Source: Planctomycetota bacterium
GTDB taxonomy: Bacteria > Planctomycetota > Planctomycetia > Planctomycetales > Planctomycetaceae
Reading direction: 5' to 3'
NCBI GenBank assembly: GCA_014584345.1
Contig: JACTNB010000027.1
Span: 1-64,000 of the forward strand
Length of the DNA: 64,000 nucleotides
In this document: positions 38,515 through 49,302 of the stretch, in pieces
Position numbering within the stretch: the stretch's first letter is position 1
Layout: the number at the start of each line of letters is the position of its first letter
The notes under the pieces: model-generated
Told to the model about the DNA's origin: nothing
Database searches by the model: none
Seen by the model: the letters and a program-made list of their open reading frames with translations, nothing else
Made by a program: the position numbers and the translations under genes

Positions 38515-39378
38515 TCAGGAGTGGCCTTGCAACCGCTCCCGGGGCGTTGGCAGGTGATGGGGTTCGGTCAGGGGGGTATAGAATTCCGGTCGGCGGTCGG
38601 CAAAGCGATCGATTTCATGCAGGTCCTTGCGGCGGATGATCCGCTTTTCCCGTGTCTGGGTGATATCAACGTCGGCCAGCAATATTTTTTCCTCGGTGGG
38701 ACTGGCGGAATCGAGCAGGGAGCCATCGGGCCCGCAGATGCAACTCCGCCCGATGAACGTCACGTCGTTTTCCGTTCCGATGCGATTGATGGCTGCGTAG
38801 TAAATTTTGTTTTCCAAGGCCCGTGTCGATATGACCGCTGGAGCCATGCATTCCGCCCCCGGGGGCCAGTTTGTCGGGAGCGCGATCATATCCGCTCCCC
38901 GCAACGCCAGGATGCGGGCCGCCTCCGGAAAGGCGGCATCGTAGCAGATATTCATTCCAATGGTTACGTCATTCACGGCATCGACGGCAAAGGGGCGGTC
39001 TCCGTAGTCGGTAAAGCGATCCACGCCGACATAGGGGAGGTGGACTTTACGATACCAGCCCAACACTCCTGTTGGTCCCAGTAATACGGCCGCGTTGAAC
39101 AACCGTTCCGCGTCGCGTTCCAGTAACCCGACGATACAGCACACATTGAGTTCGTGGCAGGTTTCGATCAATTCCTGCTGCAGCGGACCATTCCGCGGTT
39201 CGGCGAACTGCATCCCCTGGAGGCGGGAATCGAAGCAGTAGCCGGTTAACGCGCATTCAGGAAAAATGATCAGCCGAGCACCCAGGGATGCTGCTTCGCG
39301 TAATTTTTCCCGGATGCGGGCCAGGTTGTGCCTGGGGGCTCCGAGTTGCACATCCATCTGCACACCAGCGATTTTCAT
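38515..39378 (-). CDS. Nitrilase-superfamily carbon-nitrogen hydrolase
   Basis: A 287-residue amidohydrolase. The Glu-Lys-Cys triad is visible: E41 in [12 protein letters not shown]111 in [10 protein letters not shown] and C145 in [12 protein letters not shown]. The core [22 protein letters not shown] starts the family; the frame is open 32 codons further, but that extra segment has no family character. The substrate is unknown; relatives hydrolyse omega-amides, N-carbamoyl compounds or deaminated glutathione. It lies 23 bases upstream of the NYN gene on the same strand, so the two are probably co-transcribed. A palindrome is 142 bases upstream. Confidence 0.93.
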   Translation of the reverse strand: MKIAGVQMDVQLGAPRHNLARIREKLREAASLGARLIIFPECALTGYCFDSRLQGMQFAEPRNGPLQQELIETCHELNVCCIVGLLERDAERLFNAAVLLGPTGVLGWYRKVHLPYVGVDRFTDYGDRPFAVDAVNDVTIGMNICYDAAFPEAARILALRGADMIALPTNWPPGAECMAPAVISTRALENKIYYAAINRIGTENDVTFIGRSCICGPDGSLLDSASPTEEKILLADVDITQTREKRIIRRKDLHEIDRFADRRPEFYTPLTEPHHLPTPRERLQGHS

Positions 39379-39519
39379 CTTCCGTTCCTCGACGGGTAGG
39401 CGGATCTGAAACAGGGGACTCCCCGCAGAGCCGTGACACGCAAAATGGAGTAAATCAACACGCCTTTCAAGCAAATGTTCGTAAAAAAAGGCCTGCCTGT
39501 CCGGCTGTGTTTTTCGTAG

Positions 39520-39536
39520 GGTACTCAGTGCGTACC
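39520..39536. promoter_or_regulatory. Palindrome GGTACTCA/TGCGTACC, candidate operator
   Basis: GGTACTCA and TGCGTACC with one base between them form an imperfect palindrome with the same right half as the one upstream of the kinase gene. It lies 142 bases before the nitrilase-type start codon. Confidence 0.35.
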
Positions 39537-39694
39537 ATTTATGTGGTATCCACTCGGCAATAGAACCACAATGAATAGTGGCAGGTTACCTTTACACACT
39601 ATTGTTGGCGAGCCAACGGAATGCCTAGCCGTGATAAACCAGCAGGGCAACTTTCTCGCCAGGACTTACGTCATTGTCTCCGGGAAAAAAACAC

Positions 39695-39726
39695 AAAAGA
39701 TCGCAGGCACGGGCCGGCGATCTTTT
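39695..39726 (-). terminator. Bidirectional terminator-like hairpin
   Basis: AAAAGATCGC (39695-39704) and GCGATCTTTT (39717-39726) form a perfect 10-bp stem. On the minus strand the stem runs into a T-rich stretch; on the plus strand it is followed by ATACATT. It is about 150 bases after the stop of the small basic protein gene and could end that transcript. Confidence 0.65.
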
Positions 39727-39877
39727 ATACATTAAAACGAGAATCAGCTAAGGCAAATTTCCGAGGATTCGATCCAGGGCAAATCTTGTTGCCCTCCCCA
39801 GTGTACTTCGCGAAGCCCACCTCAAGTCCGAAATTCGTCCGAGGGGGAGAGATTGCCAGTGGGGAATAGGGCGAACT

Positions 39878-40045
39878 TTATACTTCATCCAGATTGATGA
39901 AAGGGCTGATCCGTCGCGCCTTTTCCAGGATTTCCTGTTTTTCAGTCTGATTCTTGGCGGCAGCGTATTGCGCGCGAAACTTGCGCAATTTGACTTTTCT
40001 GGTTCTCTTACGGGCCAACTCGCGGTCGCGTTCAATCCGTGGCAT
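39878..40045 (-). CDS. Small basic protein, DUF6800-like
   Basis: A 55-residue, strongly basic protein. It opens [26 protein letters not shown], continues [21 protein letters not shown] and ends FINLDEV. I associate this pattern ([24 protein letters not shown]) with a small planctomycete family named DUF6800, but I give this from memory and it should be checked. It is almost wholly helical, with the first half likely to bind nucleic acid. No membrane segment is seen and the ribosome-binding site is weak (GAAAG). It is divergent from the mla operon and a terminator-like hairpin follows. Confidence 0.7.
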   Translation of the reverse strand: MPRIERDRELARKRTRKVKLRKFRAQYAAAKNQTEKQEILEKARRISPFINLDEV

Positions 40046-40262
40046 AGCTGTTCAGAAATCTTTCAAGTAACAAAACAAGGCAGGGAGTATCTCACTTCTG
40101 GCGGGAAAAGGCCCTGCCAGGATTGTGCAGGATAATAGAATCCAGTCGGTTCGTCAAATCAGACTGCCTGCAGGCTGGAAATTCCTCTCCCCAAGCGTTC
40201 CCTCCCCCGTTACACTCCGAAAAACCAGCCAGCAGGCAAAAGGATTTGCTGAAAAGACAGGC

Positions 40263-41084
40263 ATGAAGTCTCCGTATCGTTCGATTCCGACACCGTCTCC
40301 CATTCATCGATTGGGGGAGATATGCATCCAGCCGGTTGCAGCGCTCGGGGAATTTACGCTGTTTGCCTGGGAGACGCTGCGTTGGGCAGCCACTCGTTGG
40401 CCAAGGGCTGCCGTGTTGTGGCCCAATTTTTATCAGATCGGCGTGTTGAGTCTCCCCGTGATTATGGTGACGGGGGGCTTTATCGGCATGGTGCTCGCGA
40501 TTCAAACCTACGACCAATTGCGCCTGATGCATATGGAATCGCATTTAGGGTCGGTGATCAATTTAACCCTGGTGAAGGAACTGGGGCCCGTGCTTGCCGC
40601 GACCATGCTGGCGGGACGCGTCGGGAGTGCCATTGCCGCTGAACTGGGCACGATGCGCGTGACCGAACAAATCGATGCCCTGGAAGCCCTGGGAGCCAAC
40701 CCGGTGCAATATCTGGTGGTTCCCCGGTTCCTGGGTTGTGTCTTCCTGATTCCGATGCTGACCATCATTGCCGACACCGTGGGAATGCTGTGCGGCTGGG
40801 CGTTTTCTACCACCGTGTTGAACATCAACAGCTATTATTACTGGTACCATACCTACCAGTACATCACGCTGTTCGATGTGTATTCGGGCATCGTAAAAAG
40901 CGTGTTTTTTGGGGCTGCCATCTCGCTGGTGGCCTGCCATCAGGGCTTCCGGGCGAAGGCGGGCGCGGAAGGCGTAGGGACCGCGGCCACGCAGACGTTC
41001 GTCTATTCCTTCGTGTTTATTTTATTTATCGACTTTCTGGCAGGTCTGCTGCTCTCGCGGATCTCCGAGTGGCTGTATGGTTGA
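40263..41084 (+). CDS. mlaE: MlaE/YrbE family ABC transporter permease
   Basis: A 273-residue inner-membrane permease. Membrane segments are predicted around [68 protein letters not shown] and [15 protein letters not shown]. The family signature [44 protein letters not shown] lies between the first two. The frame is open 46 codons further upstream to ATG 40125, but that stretch lacks family character. It is the first gene of the mla operon and forms the membrane part that moves phospholipid (or another lipid) between inner and outer membrane. Confidence 0.94.
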   Translation: MKSPYRSIPTPSPIHRLGEICIQPVAALGEFTLFAWETLRWAATRWPRAAVLWPNFYQIGVLSLPVIMVTGGFIGMVLAIQTYDQLRLMHMESHLGSVINLTLVKELGPVLAATMLAGRVGSAIAAELGTMRVTEQIDALEALGANPVQYLVVPRFLGCVFLIPMLTIIADTVGMLCGWAFSTTVLNINSYYYWYHTYQYITLFDVYSGIVKSVFFGAAISLVACHQGFRAKAGAEGVGTAATQTFVYSFVFILFIDFLAGLLLSRISEWLYG

Positions 41085-41167
41085 ATAATTCCCGCGCGCG
41101 GTGCCGGGTGGCAAACTGCCGCCGCGGGAATAAACACCTTGGTGTCGTCGCGAATTGAGTCCGGATC

Positions 41168-41956
41168 ATGACTATTCTTGAACTGAAAAACGTGTCGCGG
41201 GATTTCAAGCAGACCCCCGTCCTGCGGAACATCAACTTGCGGGTGGAAGCCGGCGAGACGTTGGTGCTGATCGGCGAAAGCGGGTGCGGGAAAAGTGTTA
41301 CGACTAAACTCCTGGCGGGCATGCTTTCGCCGACGCGGGGCGATGTCTATTGGAATGGAGTCAACATTTCCCAGCTTCCGGCGGAGGAATGGCGTCGGCA
41401 ACGGCTCCGTTTTGGATATCTGTTTCAATCCGCGGCGTTGTTCGACAGCATGACCGTCCACGAAAACGTCGCCTTCGGGTTGCATCAGAATACCGACCTG
41501 GCGGATCGCGAAATCCGTGAGATTGTGCAGCAGCGGTTGCTCGATGTGGGACTGGCGTTTGACGTAGCCAGAAAAAAACCGTCGGAACTTTCCGGAGGAA
41601 TGCGGAAACGGGTTGGGCTGGCCCGGGCACTCGCTCTGGCACCGGAAATTATCGTGTACGACGAACCGACCACGGGCCTGGATCCCGTCATGAGCGATGT
41701 CATCAACGAACTGATCGTAACCATTCGCCAGCGTCGGCCCGTCACCAGTATTGTGGTGACGCATGATATGAATACGGTCCGCAAGGTCGCAGATCGTATT
41801 GTCATGTTGTACCCCCTGGCGCGACTCCCCCAGGGGGAATCGCAGATCCTGTTCGAGGGGACCGCCGCGGAGGCCTTCACGGCCGAAGACGAACGGGTCC
41901 ATTCATTTGTACATGGGGATGCAACCCGACGTTTACAAGAATTGGCAGCGGCGTAA
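41168..41956 (+). CDS. mlaF: Mla-type ABC transporter ATP-binding protein
   Basis: A 262-residue ABC ATPase. The Walker A motif is [10 protein letters not shown] (36-45), the signature LSGGM (141-145), the Walker [11 protein letters not shown] (161-170) and the switch histidine is in VVTHDM. The C-terminal [25 protein letters not shown] region is typical of MlaF. It lies between the permease and the MCE protein genes on the same strand (gaps of 83 and 60 bases), a standard operon for lipid trafficking across the envelope. Confidence 0.95.
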   Translation: MTILELKNVSRDFKQTPVLRNINLRVEAGETLVLIGESGCGKSVTTKLLAGMLSPTRGDVYWNGVNISQLPAEEWRRQRLRFGYLFQSAALFDSMTVHENVAFGLHQNTDLADREIREIVQQRLLDVGLAFDVARKKPSELSGGMRKRVGLARALALAPEIIVYDEPTTGLDPVMSDVINELIVTIRQRRPVTSIVVTHDMNTVRKVADRIVMLYPLARLPQGESQILFEGTAAEAFTAEDERVHSFVHGDATRRLQELAAA

Positions 41957-42016
41957 CAATACGCCCGCGCTCTCTTCTTCCGGGTCTTGCTGGCTGTTTT
42001 GATTAGTTATAACGTC

Positions 42017-43213
42017 ATGTCCGATAGACAATTACAATTTCGAGTCGGCGTGTTTGTCATTCTGGCCATAGCCGTGGGTGTCGGGCTGACGTTCCAATTC
42101 GGGAATTTGAATCGTTACCTGGAACCCCGTTACCTGGTCGGCATCGAATTCGACGACTTATCCGGGGTTCATCCCGGGACACCCGTGCGCCAGTCGGGCA
42201 TTCCGATTGGTGAAGTCCGCGAGGTTTCCATCAACCGCGAAAAACGCAAGATCCTGGTCCTGGTCGAAATTCTCGAACGCTATCCCCTGGCCAAGGATGT
42301 CAAGCCTCAACTGGTTCAGACGCTCCTCGGGGAAGCGCACATCGATTTCTCGCTGGGAACCAGTAATGAATCCGTTGTGGAGGGGGATGTGCTCAAGGGA
42401 GTCATGCCGCAAGATCCCCTGTCCGCCGTGCAACGGTTGGAATCCCAGGTGCACGAAACGCTGGAAGTCTTCACGCAAACCAGCCAGGAATGGAAACAAG
42501 TGGGTCATAATCTGAATTCCCTGGTGATGACCAATCAGGGCTCTCTGGATACGATCATCGAACAAGCCGCAGTCGCTTTGCAGGGACTGACGGCCACTAT
42601 GCACAAGGCCTCGCAAACGCTGGATCAGACCAACCAGTTCATTGCCGATCCGGAATTACAGTTGGCGGTCAAGGAGGCCATGACCGCGCTCCCCCGGTTG
42701 ATCCAGCAGACGGAACAGACCGTGGTGACCACGCGTGCCGCGGTGAATTCCCTGGGACAGACCATGGAAAATCTGCGGCAGGCCACCGGGCCTTTCGCCC
42801 AGAATTCCAACCAACTGGCGGTCAAGCTGGAAACCAGTCTCGACCAATTGTCGCGTACGTTGGGGGAACTGGAAAAATTCAGCACCCAATTGAACCGGGG
42901 CGATGGTTCCATTCAAAGATTGGCGCAGGATCCCCAACTCTATCGGAATCTGCAGCTTTCCTCGGCCTCGCTGGCGGCGCTGTTGTCGAATCTGGAGCCG
43001 ATCATGCAGGACATGCGTGTCTTCAGCGACAAGGTGGCCCGTCATCCAGAACTGTTGGGGGTCAGCGGTTACATGAAGGGGAGTTCGGGCTTGAAGGAAC
43101 TGTCCATCGAAGCGAATCGCGCCACTGCCCCGGCGGAATTGAATTCCCGTCCGGCGTTCCTGCCCGCCGCCGATGCCAACGGGCGTTCCCTCAACCTTCG
43201 AAACAAACGGTGA
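42017..43213 (+). CDS. mlaD: MlaD/MCE family substrate-binding protein
   Basis: A 398-residue protein with an N-terminal membrane anchor ([22 protein letters not shown], about 8-29) and an MCE domain: [33 protein letters not shown], then [16 protein letters not shown]. The remaining 250 residues are helical with repeated Gln/Thr-rich segments ([34 protein letters not shown]...), probably a periplasmic stalk or tunnel, longer than in E. coli MlaD (183 residues) and closer to longer MCE proteins of the PqiB/LetB or actinobacterial kind in length. The frame is open to 41987, but [11 protein letters not shown] is the expected start. It is followed by a terminator. Confidence 0.92.
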   Translation: MSDRQLQFRVGVFVILAIAVGVGLTFQFGNLNRYLEPRYLVGIEFDDLSGVHPGTPVRQSGIPIGEVREVSINREKRKILVLVEILERYPLAKDVKPQLVQTLLGEAHIDFSLGTSNESVVEGDVLKGVMPQDPLSAVQRLESQVHETLEVFTQTSQEWKQVGHNLNSLVMTNQGSLDTIIEQAAVALQGLTATMHKASQTLDQTNQFIADPELQLAVKEAMTALPRLIQQTEQTVVTTRAAVNSLGQTMENLRQATGPFAQNSNQLAVKLETSLDQLSRTLGELEKFSTQLNRGDGSIQRLAQDPQLYRNLQLSSASLAALLSNLEPIMQDMRVFSDKVARHPELLGVSGYMKGSSGLKELSIEANRATAPAELNSRPAFLPAADANGRSLNLRNKR

Positions 43214-43321
43214 AGGACGCTCCGGAACCGGAGTGAACTGAACCCGGCTTATTTCACAGAGCAACGGCAGCCTTGTCCAGCGTCAGCCGAGGGGAGGCGA
43301 TGCTTGATAATTCCACGGCTG

Positions 43322-43350
43322 GCGGCGGCTCGAAATCTTCGAGCCGCCGC
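43322..43350. terminator. Hairpin between convergent mlaD and adhesin genes
   Basis: GCGGCGGCTCGAA (43322-43334) and TTCGAGCCGCCGC (43338-43350) form a perfect 13-bp stem with an ATC loop. The plus side is followed by TCTTTCCT, a weak T run. It lies between two convergent stop codons and may end both transcripts. Confidence 0.7.
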
Positions 43351-43389
43351 TCTTTCCTGGTCATGTTAGCCCTGGCGGGAAAATCCAGC

Positions 43390-46300
43390 TTAAACGTCGT
43401 TATCGACGATCGCCGTGAAGTCGATCCCCAGGTTGTAGTCCGTGGGGACCCCCAAGGATGAGAATTGATCGTAAATCAGTTCGATGAAGTATTCCCCGGG
43501 CAACAAGCCGGACAACGTGATACTCTCGTTGTTCGTGCCGAAGTTCGAACTGTTTGCGATCAGGTTGAAGCTGGAGTTGTAAACGCGGACATCCACGTTT
43601 CGCGACAAGCCGGAGAGGTTGATCTGTATCGATCCCCGGTTAGTGTCCGCCACCTGGAATTTGAAGTAATCGTAGCGGTCCCCGATATTGCCGATGTTCC
43701 CATTGATGGTCTGGATAATCGGGAAGAGGGGAGACGCTTCGCCCAGGAAGTAGGCATCCGCGAACGAGTTGTTCGGCTCGAACGGGGTTGTGATGGTCAC
43801 ATTCACGGCCAGGCGATAGGGTGTGGTGACTCCAGCAAGCACGGTCTTGTGCATGATCACTTCGATCAGGTAATCCCCTTCGGGGAGTAACGCGAGCGAA
43901 ATGTTTTCGTCCTGCAGCCCGGGATTCTTGGATTCACCGAGCATCGTTCCCATTACGCCACCGTTGAGATTGTACACTCGCAACGCGACTTCCGCGGTCA
44001 ATTGAGACAGATCAATCGTCGCAGAGGCTTCCAGTCCCGGATTGATGGTGAACTTGTAGTAATCAATCCGGTCGTTGTCTCGCGACAAGGTGCCGAAGCG
44101 AACCACGTCGATTGGGGCGGCTCCCAGATCAATCGCCAAGGCGGGCGTATCGTTCGATTCCGGATCCTGGATTGGCAAAGCCACCACTTGTACATCAAGA
44201 ATGTACGTGGTCTGATTCCCCGCGGGAACCGAACCATTCATGAACACGCCAATTACGTAATCCCCGGAGGCCAGCCCGTTCTGCGCGATTTGTTCGTTCA
44301 AGGTGCCAAGGTTCAAGGAACTACCAATAATCTGCGAAGGGACTCCGTTAACCAACCGGGCGATCTGCAAATCGACATTCTGCGAGAGGCCCGACAGGTT
44401 CACCAGCATGTCCCCCGTTTGACCTTCCGCGATGGAAAAATGGTAGATATCGACAGGGTCTGTATCGACATTCACGGTTCCATAACGCGTCGTCATGATC
44501 GGATTGAACTGGCTGGCGGTCCCCAGCAACACTGGTTCGTCCACCGTGTTGTTCGGCTCCGGATCGTTGAAGTTGTTCGCGACAACATTGACTGCGATCT
44601 GGTATGTCGACTGCGTTCCACCAGCAACGGTTTTGTGCATCACCACTTCAATCGCGTAGTCGCCCGCCGCCAGCCCGGAGATGTTGATCAATTCATCTGC
44701 AAGGCCCGCATTCATCGAAGAACCAATTTGTTCTCCCAGGGTATTCCCGTTGATGCGGTACAGTCTCAAGGCGGTCTCCGCGGTTAAATCGGTCAAGTCG
44801 ATCTGAGCCGTGGCGGTGTGATCGGCTGCGACCGTGAAGCGGAACAGGTCCACGCGGTCGGCGTTGCGATGCAGGAAGGACGCCAGCGTGGTATCGATCG
44901 GGTTCCCTTGCGAGGCTATGCCCAGGTCGGTCGCTTCCGGAACAAGGTTATCCGGTTCGCGATCGATTGGCACAATGCGAGCCACGATGTCGACTTCCAG
45001 TTGATAGAACGTCGTGGTGTTGGCCCCTTCCGTCTTGTTCATTGCGACTTCAATAATGTAGTCGCCAGCCGCCAGATCGTTCAGCGTCAGCATTTCATCC
45101 TGAATGCCAGGCTTGGCGGAATTCCCCACCATGGTGCCCAGGGCATTGCCATTCAGTTGGTAAATTCGCAGAACCGCGTTCGCTGTCAGCTCCGAAAGTT
45201 TCGCTACCAGGTCGCCCGCGGAACCATCGGGAATGGTGAAGCGGTAGAAATCGATGCGATCGGTGTTGCGGTGCAACTGCCCGAACCGCATGGTTTCCAG
45301 CGAGGCGACTCCCAGATCGATCGCTTCGGCGGGTGTGTTATTCGGTTCCACGTCGAGCGGCGAAGGCAGCACGGTGATGCTGTGCGAGACGGTCAGATCG
45401 GGGCTGCCGCCGAGCGTCGGATCATTGACATTCACGGTCACGTCGAGCACCGGGTTGGTGGTGGCATTCAACACCGAACCGGCCTTGATGAACAGTTCCG
45501 TACCGACAATCTCGAACAGAGAAGCATCCGCCCCGGAGACAGACAGGTCATTCGTTCCCAGCGCGTCGTCCGTCACCACGATGTCCGCCACCTTGCGCGA
45601 CGTGGTCAAACGGATGATGTCCTGCACTTCGGTGACTGCATTCTGCAATACCACCGCGGTGGGCAGTTCATTCACGTCGGTCAGGTTGATCTGCACATCC
45701 CCCGTGGCCTGCAAGCCGCCGGCGTCGGTGACACGCAGGGTCAACGTATATACGGGAGTTACCTCGAAGTTGAGGAACTGAGGCCGAAAGACCGAAATCT
45801 CTCCTGTCAGCGGATTGATCTGGAAGGTATTGTTGGTGTTCCCCGCGATAATGGCCCAGGTATGCGTGTCGCCGGGGTCGTTATCGGTCACGGTGGCGGT
45901 TCCCACCACGGATCCCAACGGGCTGTTCTCGGCAATGGAGAAGGGGCCGACCGCGTCCACCACGGGAAGTTCATTGATATTCTGCACATCGATGGTGACG
46001 GTCTGAGAATGGCTCAGCTTGGGCGTGCCAGAGTCGTCCACCCGGATGATCAGGTTGAATTGCGGACGTGTTTCGGTATCGAGCAGGGCATTGTTGGCGA
46101 CGGTGATTTCTCCCGTGGCGGCGTTGATGGCGAATGTTCCGCCAATGTTGCCGCTGATGATGGAGAACGTCAGCGTCTGGCCAGCATCCACTTCAACCAC
46201 GTTCACGGTGCCAACCGACGTGCCATTCACGCTGTGTTCGAACACATCCAGCACCTGCCCGACGGAAATCGTCGGCCGCTCGTTGACGTCCGTCAAGTTG

Positions 46301-48639
46301 ACGGTGATCGTGGCGGTGGCAAACAAATCGGGGAAGGCCGGATCCCGCACTTGAATTGTCAGTTCGAAGCTGGGATTGGTCTCGAAATTGAGATTGGCAT
46401 TGTTTAGGACCGTCAACACGCCGGTCGTGGCGTTGATCGCGAAGACACCTGCCTGGTTGCCATCGAGAATGCTGTAGTTGATGGAACTGTCGATGTCGTC
46501 ACCGGGGGTGGCGGCCACGGTTCCCACTACGGTGCCGTTGGGCCGGTTTTCCTGAATGGTGAAGGTCTGGTCGAAGATTTGCGGCTCGGATTCCGCCACG
46601 TTTTCAAGTTGAACCCGGATGGTGGCGACATCGGAGGTTTCCGCATGGTTGCGATCCGTGGCCCTTACAATCAGGTCGAACGTGGGAGTGGTTTCGAAAT
46701 CGAGGAAGATTTTCGGGTCAACTCCCGACAGATCTTCGTTGAACGGGCTGTTGTTGATCAGGTAGTCGTCGCTGATCGTATTGCTGACCGTCAGGTCGCC
46801 CGTCACGGGGTCGAGCGTGAAAATCCCCTGGAAGATCACGGTGTCGCCAATAGTCAGCGGCTGGCTAATCAGATTGCTGAACAGCAACTGGTTTTGCGCG
46901 GTGATCAGGATGGAGGCGTTGTTCCCATCAATGATCTGGTAGTCCAGCACGGCCGTCAGCACGTCGACATCCTGGGCCGCGATGGTCCCCACGAATGCCC
47001 CCGCTTCGCTGTTTTCCTGGAGCGTCAGCGTGGCGTCGTTGAGCGTGGTCGGCTCGTTAATGTCCACAATGTTGACCGTGTAGGTCGCGGTGGTCGCCAG
47101 ATTGCCAGTGGAAGTGTCGGTCACTGTCACGGCCAGATTGAACGTGCGAATCTGTTCGAAATCGACATTCGAGGCGGTGTTCACCCGGATTTCCGCGGAG
47201 TTCACATTTCCGGTGATCGGATCCACAATCGGGACAATCACAAAGGCGTTGCCGGGGTTGGTGGCGGGGTCGAGCGAGAAGGTGTAGGTGCCGACATCGT
47301 ACGCGCCGGTGACCGAATTGTACTTGCCCCGGTCCCGCACGATGGTGTTGAGAGGCGTGATTCCATCATCGTCGTAGGGATCGGGATTGGCGATACCGAA
47401 GTCGGGACGAATGGTCCCCACCAGGGCACCGGCGATGTTGTTGTTGGGAGTGTTTTCCTGCAGGAAGAATTCCTCGTCCGGCACAACGGGGGAGAATTCG
47501 CTGACATCGTTCATGCCAACCCAGACGCGGGTGACCAGGGAATTCAGCGTGGTGATATCCTGCGTGCCGATGAGATCGTTCACGTCACGGATGTCGGTCA
47601 CCTGCACGTCGATGGGGACGTAGAAATCGTTCTGTAGTTGTCCCCAGACAATCTGAGGGAATTGGGAGTTCGGCCCGTAAACCCCGAACAGGCTGTCCTG
47701 CAGCGCCAGGTCGGTGAAGTGCCCGTAATTTGCTCCCGGGTTTTCGTAATCGAAGTATTCCCGCAGCAGTCGCTGGGCTTCCTGAGCGTTGGGATGAATG
47801 TTGGGGTTGATCGTGATGCGGCCCGTGTTCTGGTTGATCACGAAGACATCGACCATGCCGATGCCATTGTCGATCTGGGGCGTATTGGTGATGCGGTAAT
47901 TCTGGATCGGGTCGTTATCCTGGTCGGTCACGTACAGGTCGCCGACGGTCGCCCCCTGCTGGGGATTCTCGTTGATGTAAAACACATTGGACCGATTCCG
48001 AACATCCTGGCTGGGGCTTTTGCTGCCATAAAAATCGACGGGGATATGCGGCGCATCGTTCCGGTCGCGAATATTGACCGTCACGACAATGGTGTCACTT
48101 TCATTGTTGACCGGTGTCCGCGCCCGGACCGTCAACGAGTAGCTGCCAATCTGTTCCCGGTTGAAGTCCCCCCCCAGCATGGCATTCGTGCCAAACAGGG
48201 TGCTGCCGGTGCCGGAGTTGAAGTCGTTGATGAAAACTTGACCGGTGCTGGAGTTGATGGAAAAGGGCAGGTTGCCGTCCCCGTCCTGGTTGTTGTTTCC
48301 TCCAGTAATTTCGTAAACGCGGGCATCGCCATCGGCGTCGGTCGCCTGAATCTGGAAGACTTGAGTACCGTTATAAACGCCATCGGCCGCCGTCGACGGG
48401 TTCAAATAGGAGTATTCATTGATGTTGACCGTGAAATTGTTCCCGCCATTGGTGGTGATAACGGGTGCGGCGAGCAGGATTTTGGCTTCGAGCGCTTCCA
48501 ACCGGGGGGAGCCATTGGAATAACGGCGGCGGCGAAAGGTTCGATTTTCGCGGCGGCGCTGCTGAATTTTCGCCATGCGGGCACAGTAGCGGGTGGTGAA
48601 CAACTTGGCAAAGTAGGCGGAAAAGCCATTGAGCAGCAT
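43390..48639 (-). CDS. Giant cadherin-repeat/PPC surface adhesin
   Basis: A 1749-residue surface protein. The N-terminus has the planctomycete LEP-type motif (RLEALEAKILLAAPV, about 46-60) behind a short Arg-rich part. It is followed by about nine or ten cadherin-like repeats (residues 60-1090), marked by DxNE-P linkers such as DINEPTTL, DVNERPTI, NINELPVV and DVNELPTA and by LDFETTPTFDLIVRATDR-type strands. From about 1095 to the end come five PPC-like modules, each opening EPNN or DPESND and containing DRIDYYKF-type strands. ATG 48639 has GAGG eight bases upstream; ORF extends 29 codons further. It is likely calcium-dependent and involved in adhesion or matrix building. Cysteine is nearly absent. 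Confidence 0.88.
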   Translation of the reverse strand: MLLNGFSAYFAKLFTTRYCARMAKIQQRRRENRTFRRRRYSNGSPRLEALEAKILLAAPVITTNGGNNFTVNINEYSYLNPSTAADGVYNGTQVFQIQATDADGDARVYEITGGNNNQDGDGNLPFSINSSTGQVFINDFNSGTGSTLFGTNAMLGGDFNREQIGSYSLTVRARTPVNNESDTIVVTVNIRDRNDAPHIPVDFYGSKSPSQDVRNRSNVFYINENPQQGATVGDLYVTDQDNDPIQNYRITNTPQIDNGIGMVDVFVINQNTGRITINPNIHPNAQEAQRLLREYFDYENPGANYGHFTDLALQDSLFGVYGPNSQFPQIVWGQLQNDFYVPIDVQVTDIRDVNDLIGTQDITTLNSLVTRVWVGMNDVSEFSPVVPDEEFFLQENTPNNNIAGALVGTIRPDFGIANPDPYDDDGITPLNTIVRDRGKYNSVTGAYDVGTYTFSLDPATNPGNAFVIVPIVDPITGNVNSAEIRVNTASNVDFEQIRTFNLAVTVTDTSTGNLATTATYTVNIVDINEPTTLNDATLTLQENSEAGAFVGTIAAQDVDVLTAVLDYQIIDGNNASILITAQNQLLFSNLISQPLTIGDTVIFQGIFTLDPVTGDLTVSNTISDDYLINNSPFNEDLSGVDPKIFLDFETTPTFDLIVRATDRNHAETSDVATIRVQLENVAESEPQIFDQTFTIQENRPNGTVVGTVAATPGDDIDSSINYSILDGNQAGVFAINATTGVLTVLNNANLNFETNPSFELTIQVRDPAFPDLFATATITVNLTDVNERPTISVGQVLDVFEHSVNGTSVGTVNVVEVDAGQTLTFSIISGNIGGTFAINAATGEITVANNALLDTETRPQFNLIIRVDDSGTPKLSHSQTVTIDVQNINELPVVDAVGPFSIAENSPLGSVVGTATVTDNDPGDTHTWAIIAGNTNNTFQINPLTGEISVFRPQFLNFEVTPVYTLTLRVTDAGGLQATGDVQINLTDVNELPTAVVLQNAVTEVQDIIRLTTSRKVADIVVTDDALGTNDLSVSGADASLFEIVGTELFIKAGSVLNATTNPVLDVTVNVNDPTLGGSPDLTVSHSITVLPSPLDVEPNNTPAEAIDLGVASLETMRFGQLHRNTDRIDFYRFTIPDGSAGDLVAKLSELTANAVLRIYQLNGNALGTMVGNSAKPGIQDEMLTLNDLAAGDYIIEVAMNKTEGANTTTFYQLEVDIVARIVPIDREPDNLVPEATDLGIASQGNPIDTTLASFLHRNADRVDLFRFTVAADHTATAQIDLTDLTAETALRLYRINGNTLGEQIGSSMNAGLADELINISGLAAGDYAIEVVMHKTVAGGTQSTYQIAVNVVANNFNDPEPNNTVDEPVLLGTASQFNPIMTTRYGTVNVDTDPVDIYHFSIAEGQTGDMLVNLSGLSQNVDLQIARLVNGVPSQIIGSSLNLGTLNEQIAQNGLASGDYVIGVFMNGSVPAGNQTTYILDVQVVALPIQDPESNDTPALAIDLGAAPIDVVRFGTLSRDNDRIDYYKFTINPGLEASATIDLSQLTAEVALRVYNLNGGVMGTMLGESKNPGLQDENISLALLPEGDYLIEVIMHKTVLAGVTTPYRLAVNVTITTPFEPNNSFADAYFLGEASPLFPIIQTINGNIGNIGDRYDYFKFQVADTNRGSIQINLSGLSRNVDVRVYNSSFNLIANSSNFGTNNESITLSGLLPGEYFIELIYDQFSSLGVPTDYNLGIDFTAIVDNDV

Positions 48640-49302
48640 GGTTGAAGCCTCGAAAATAGGAGTCCACAAGAATTTTTTTGACACGCGGGCACGAGTCCCC
48701 GTCTGGTTCGCGCGGGTAGTGTACAAATTTCGGAAAGCAGGAATGTCCGTGGCCCGGCAATGAGAGCAGGAACGCTACGATTGTGTGTTTTTGGGGCTGT
48801 TTTCAGCAACGTCTTCGGTATCAGAATCATCCTGTGGGTAACCGAAGTCAACGGCTAATATTCAAAAAAACACAATTCTTTTCGTTCGCAACTGAGGAAA
48901 GTACGCATTGTAGTAAAACAAAAACGGTGATGTTGCCAGAAATCTACAAAATATACAAAAATCGATTCATTCCGGGCGTTTTTTTGCCGATAAGCCCGCT
49001 CGATCCGGCACGTAGGGGGAACGTGGCGGCCTGCTGTTTCCTGGTCGTTCTGTTACGATTCGGTACGGGATGATCTACGGGAAAACCGCGTATCCGTAAC
49101 GGAGGCGAAGCGAGGACATTTAGTTGTAGGACTGACGAAATCGTTTCCGATGTTCTTTTGTGCCGCATTTTTCATGGCCCCCACGAGGAATCTGTTTTCC
49201 CGGGGTCAATCCTGTTAAGTTACGCCTTCTCCCGAGGGGAAGGTCCGAACAGTCCCCCCGATCGAGTCCGCACGCCTGGTCACGGCTGAATGGAATCGGC
49301 AT
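48640..49302. other. Divergent region, adhesin and murC genes
   Basis: AT-rich stretch of 660 bases (especially 48860-48990) with no gene. It should contain promoters for both genes; I could not pick reliable hexamers. Runs of A at 48865-48872 and T at 48980-48986 suggest bent DNA. Confidence 0.4.

Larger units (their letters stand above)
39379..39877. other. Intergenic region upstream of nitrilase-type gene
   Basis: No gene is supported. It contains the palindrome at 39520-39536 and the terminator-like hairpin at 39695-39726. An open frame around 39567-39735 has no recognisable family and a poor start. Confidence 0.4.

Noticed and set aside
44818..46407. Plus-strand frames inside the adhesin gene
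   Set aside because: Shadow of a repetitive gene; the apparent repeats in the plus frame mirror the cadherin units.
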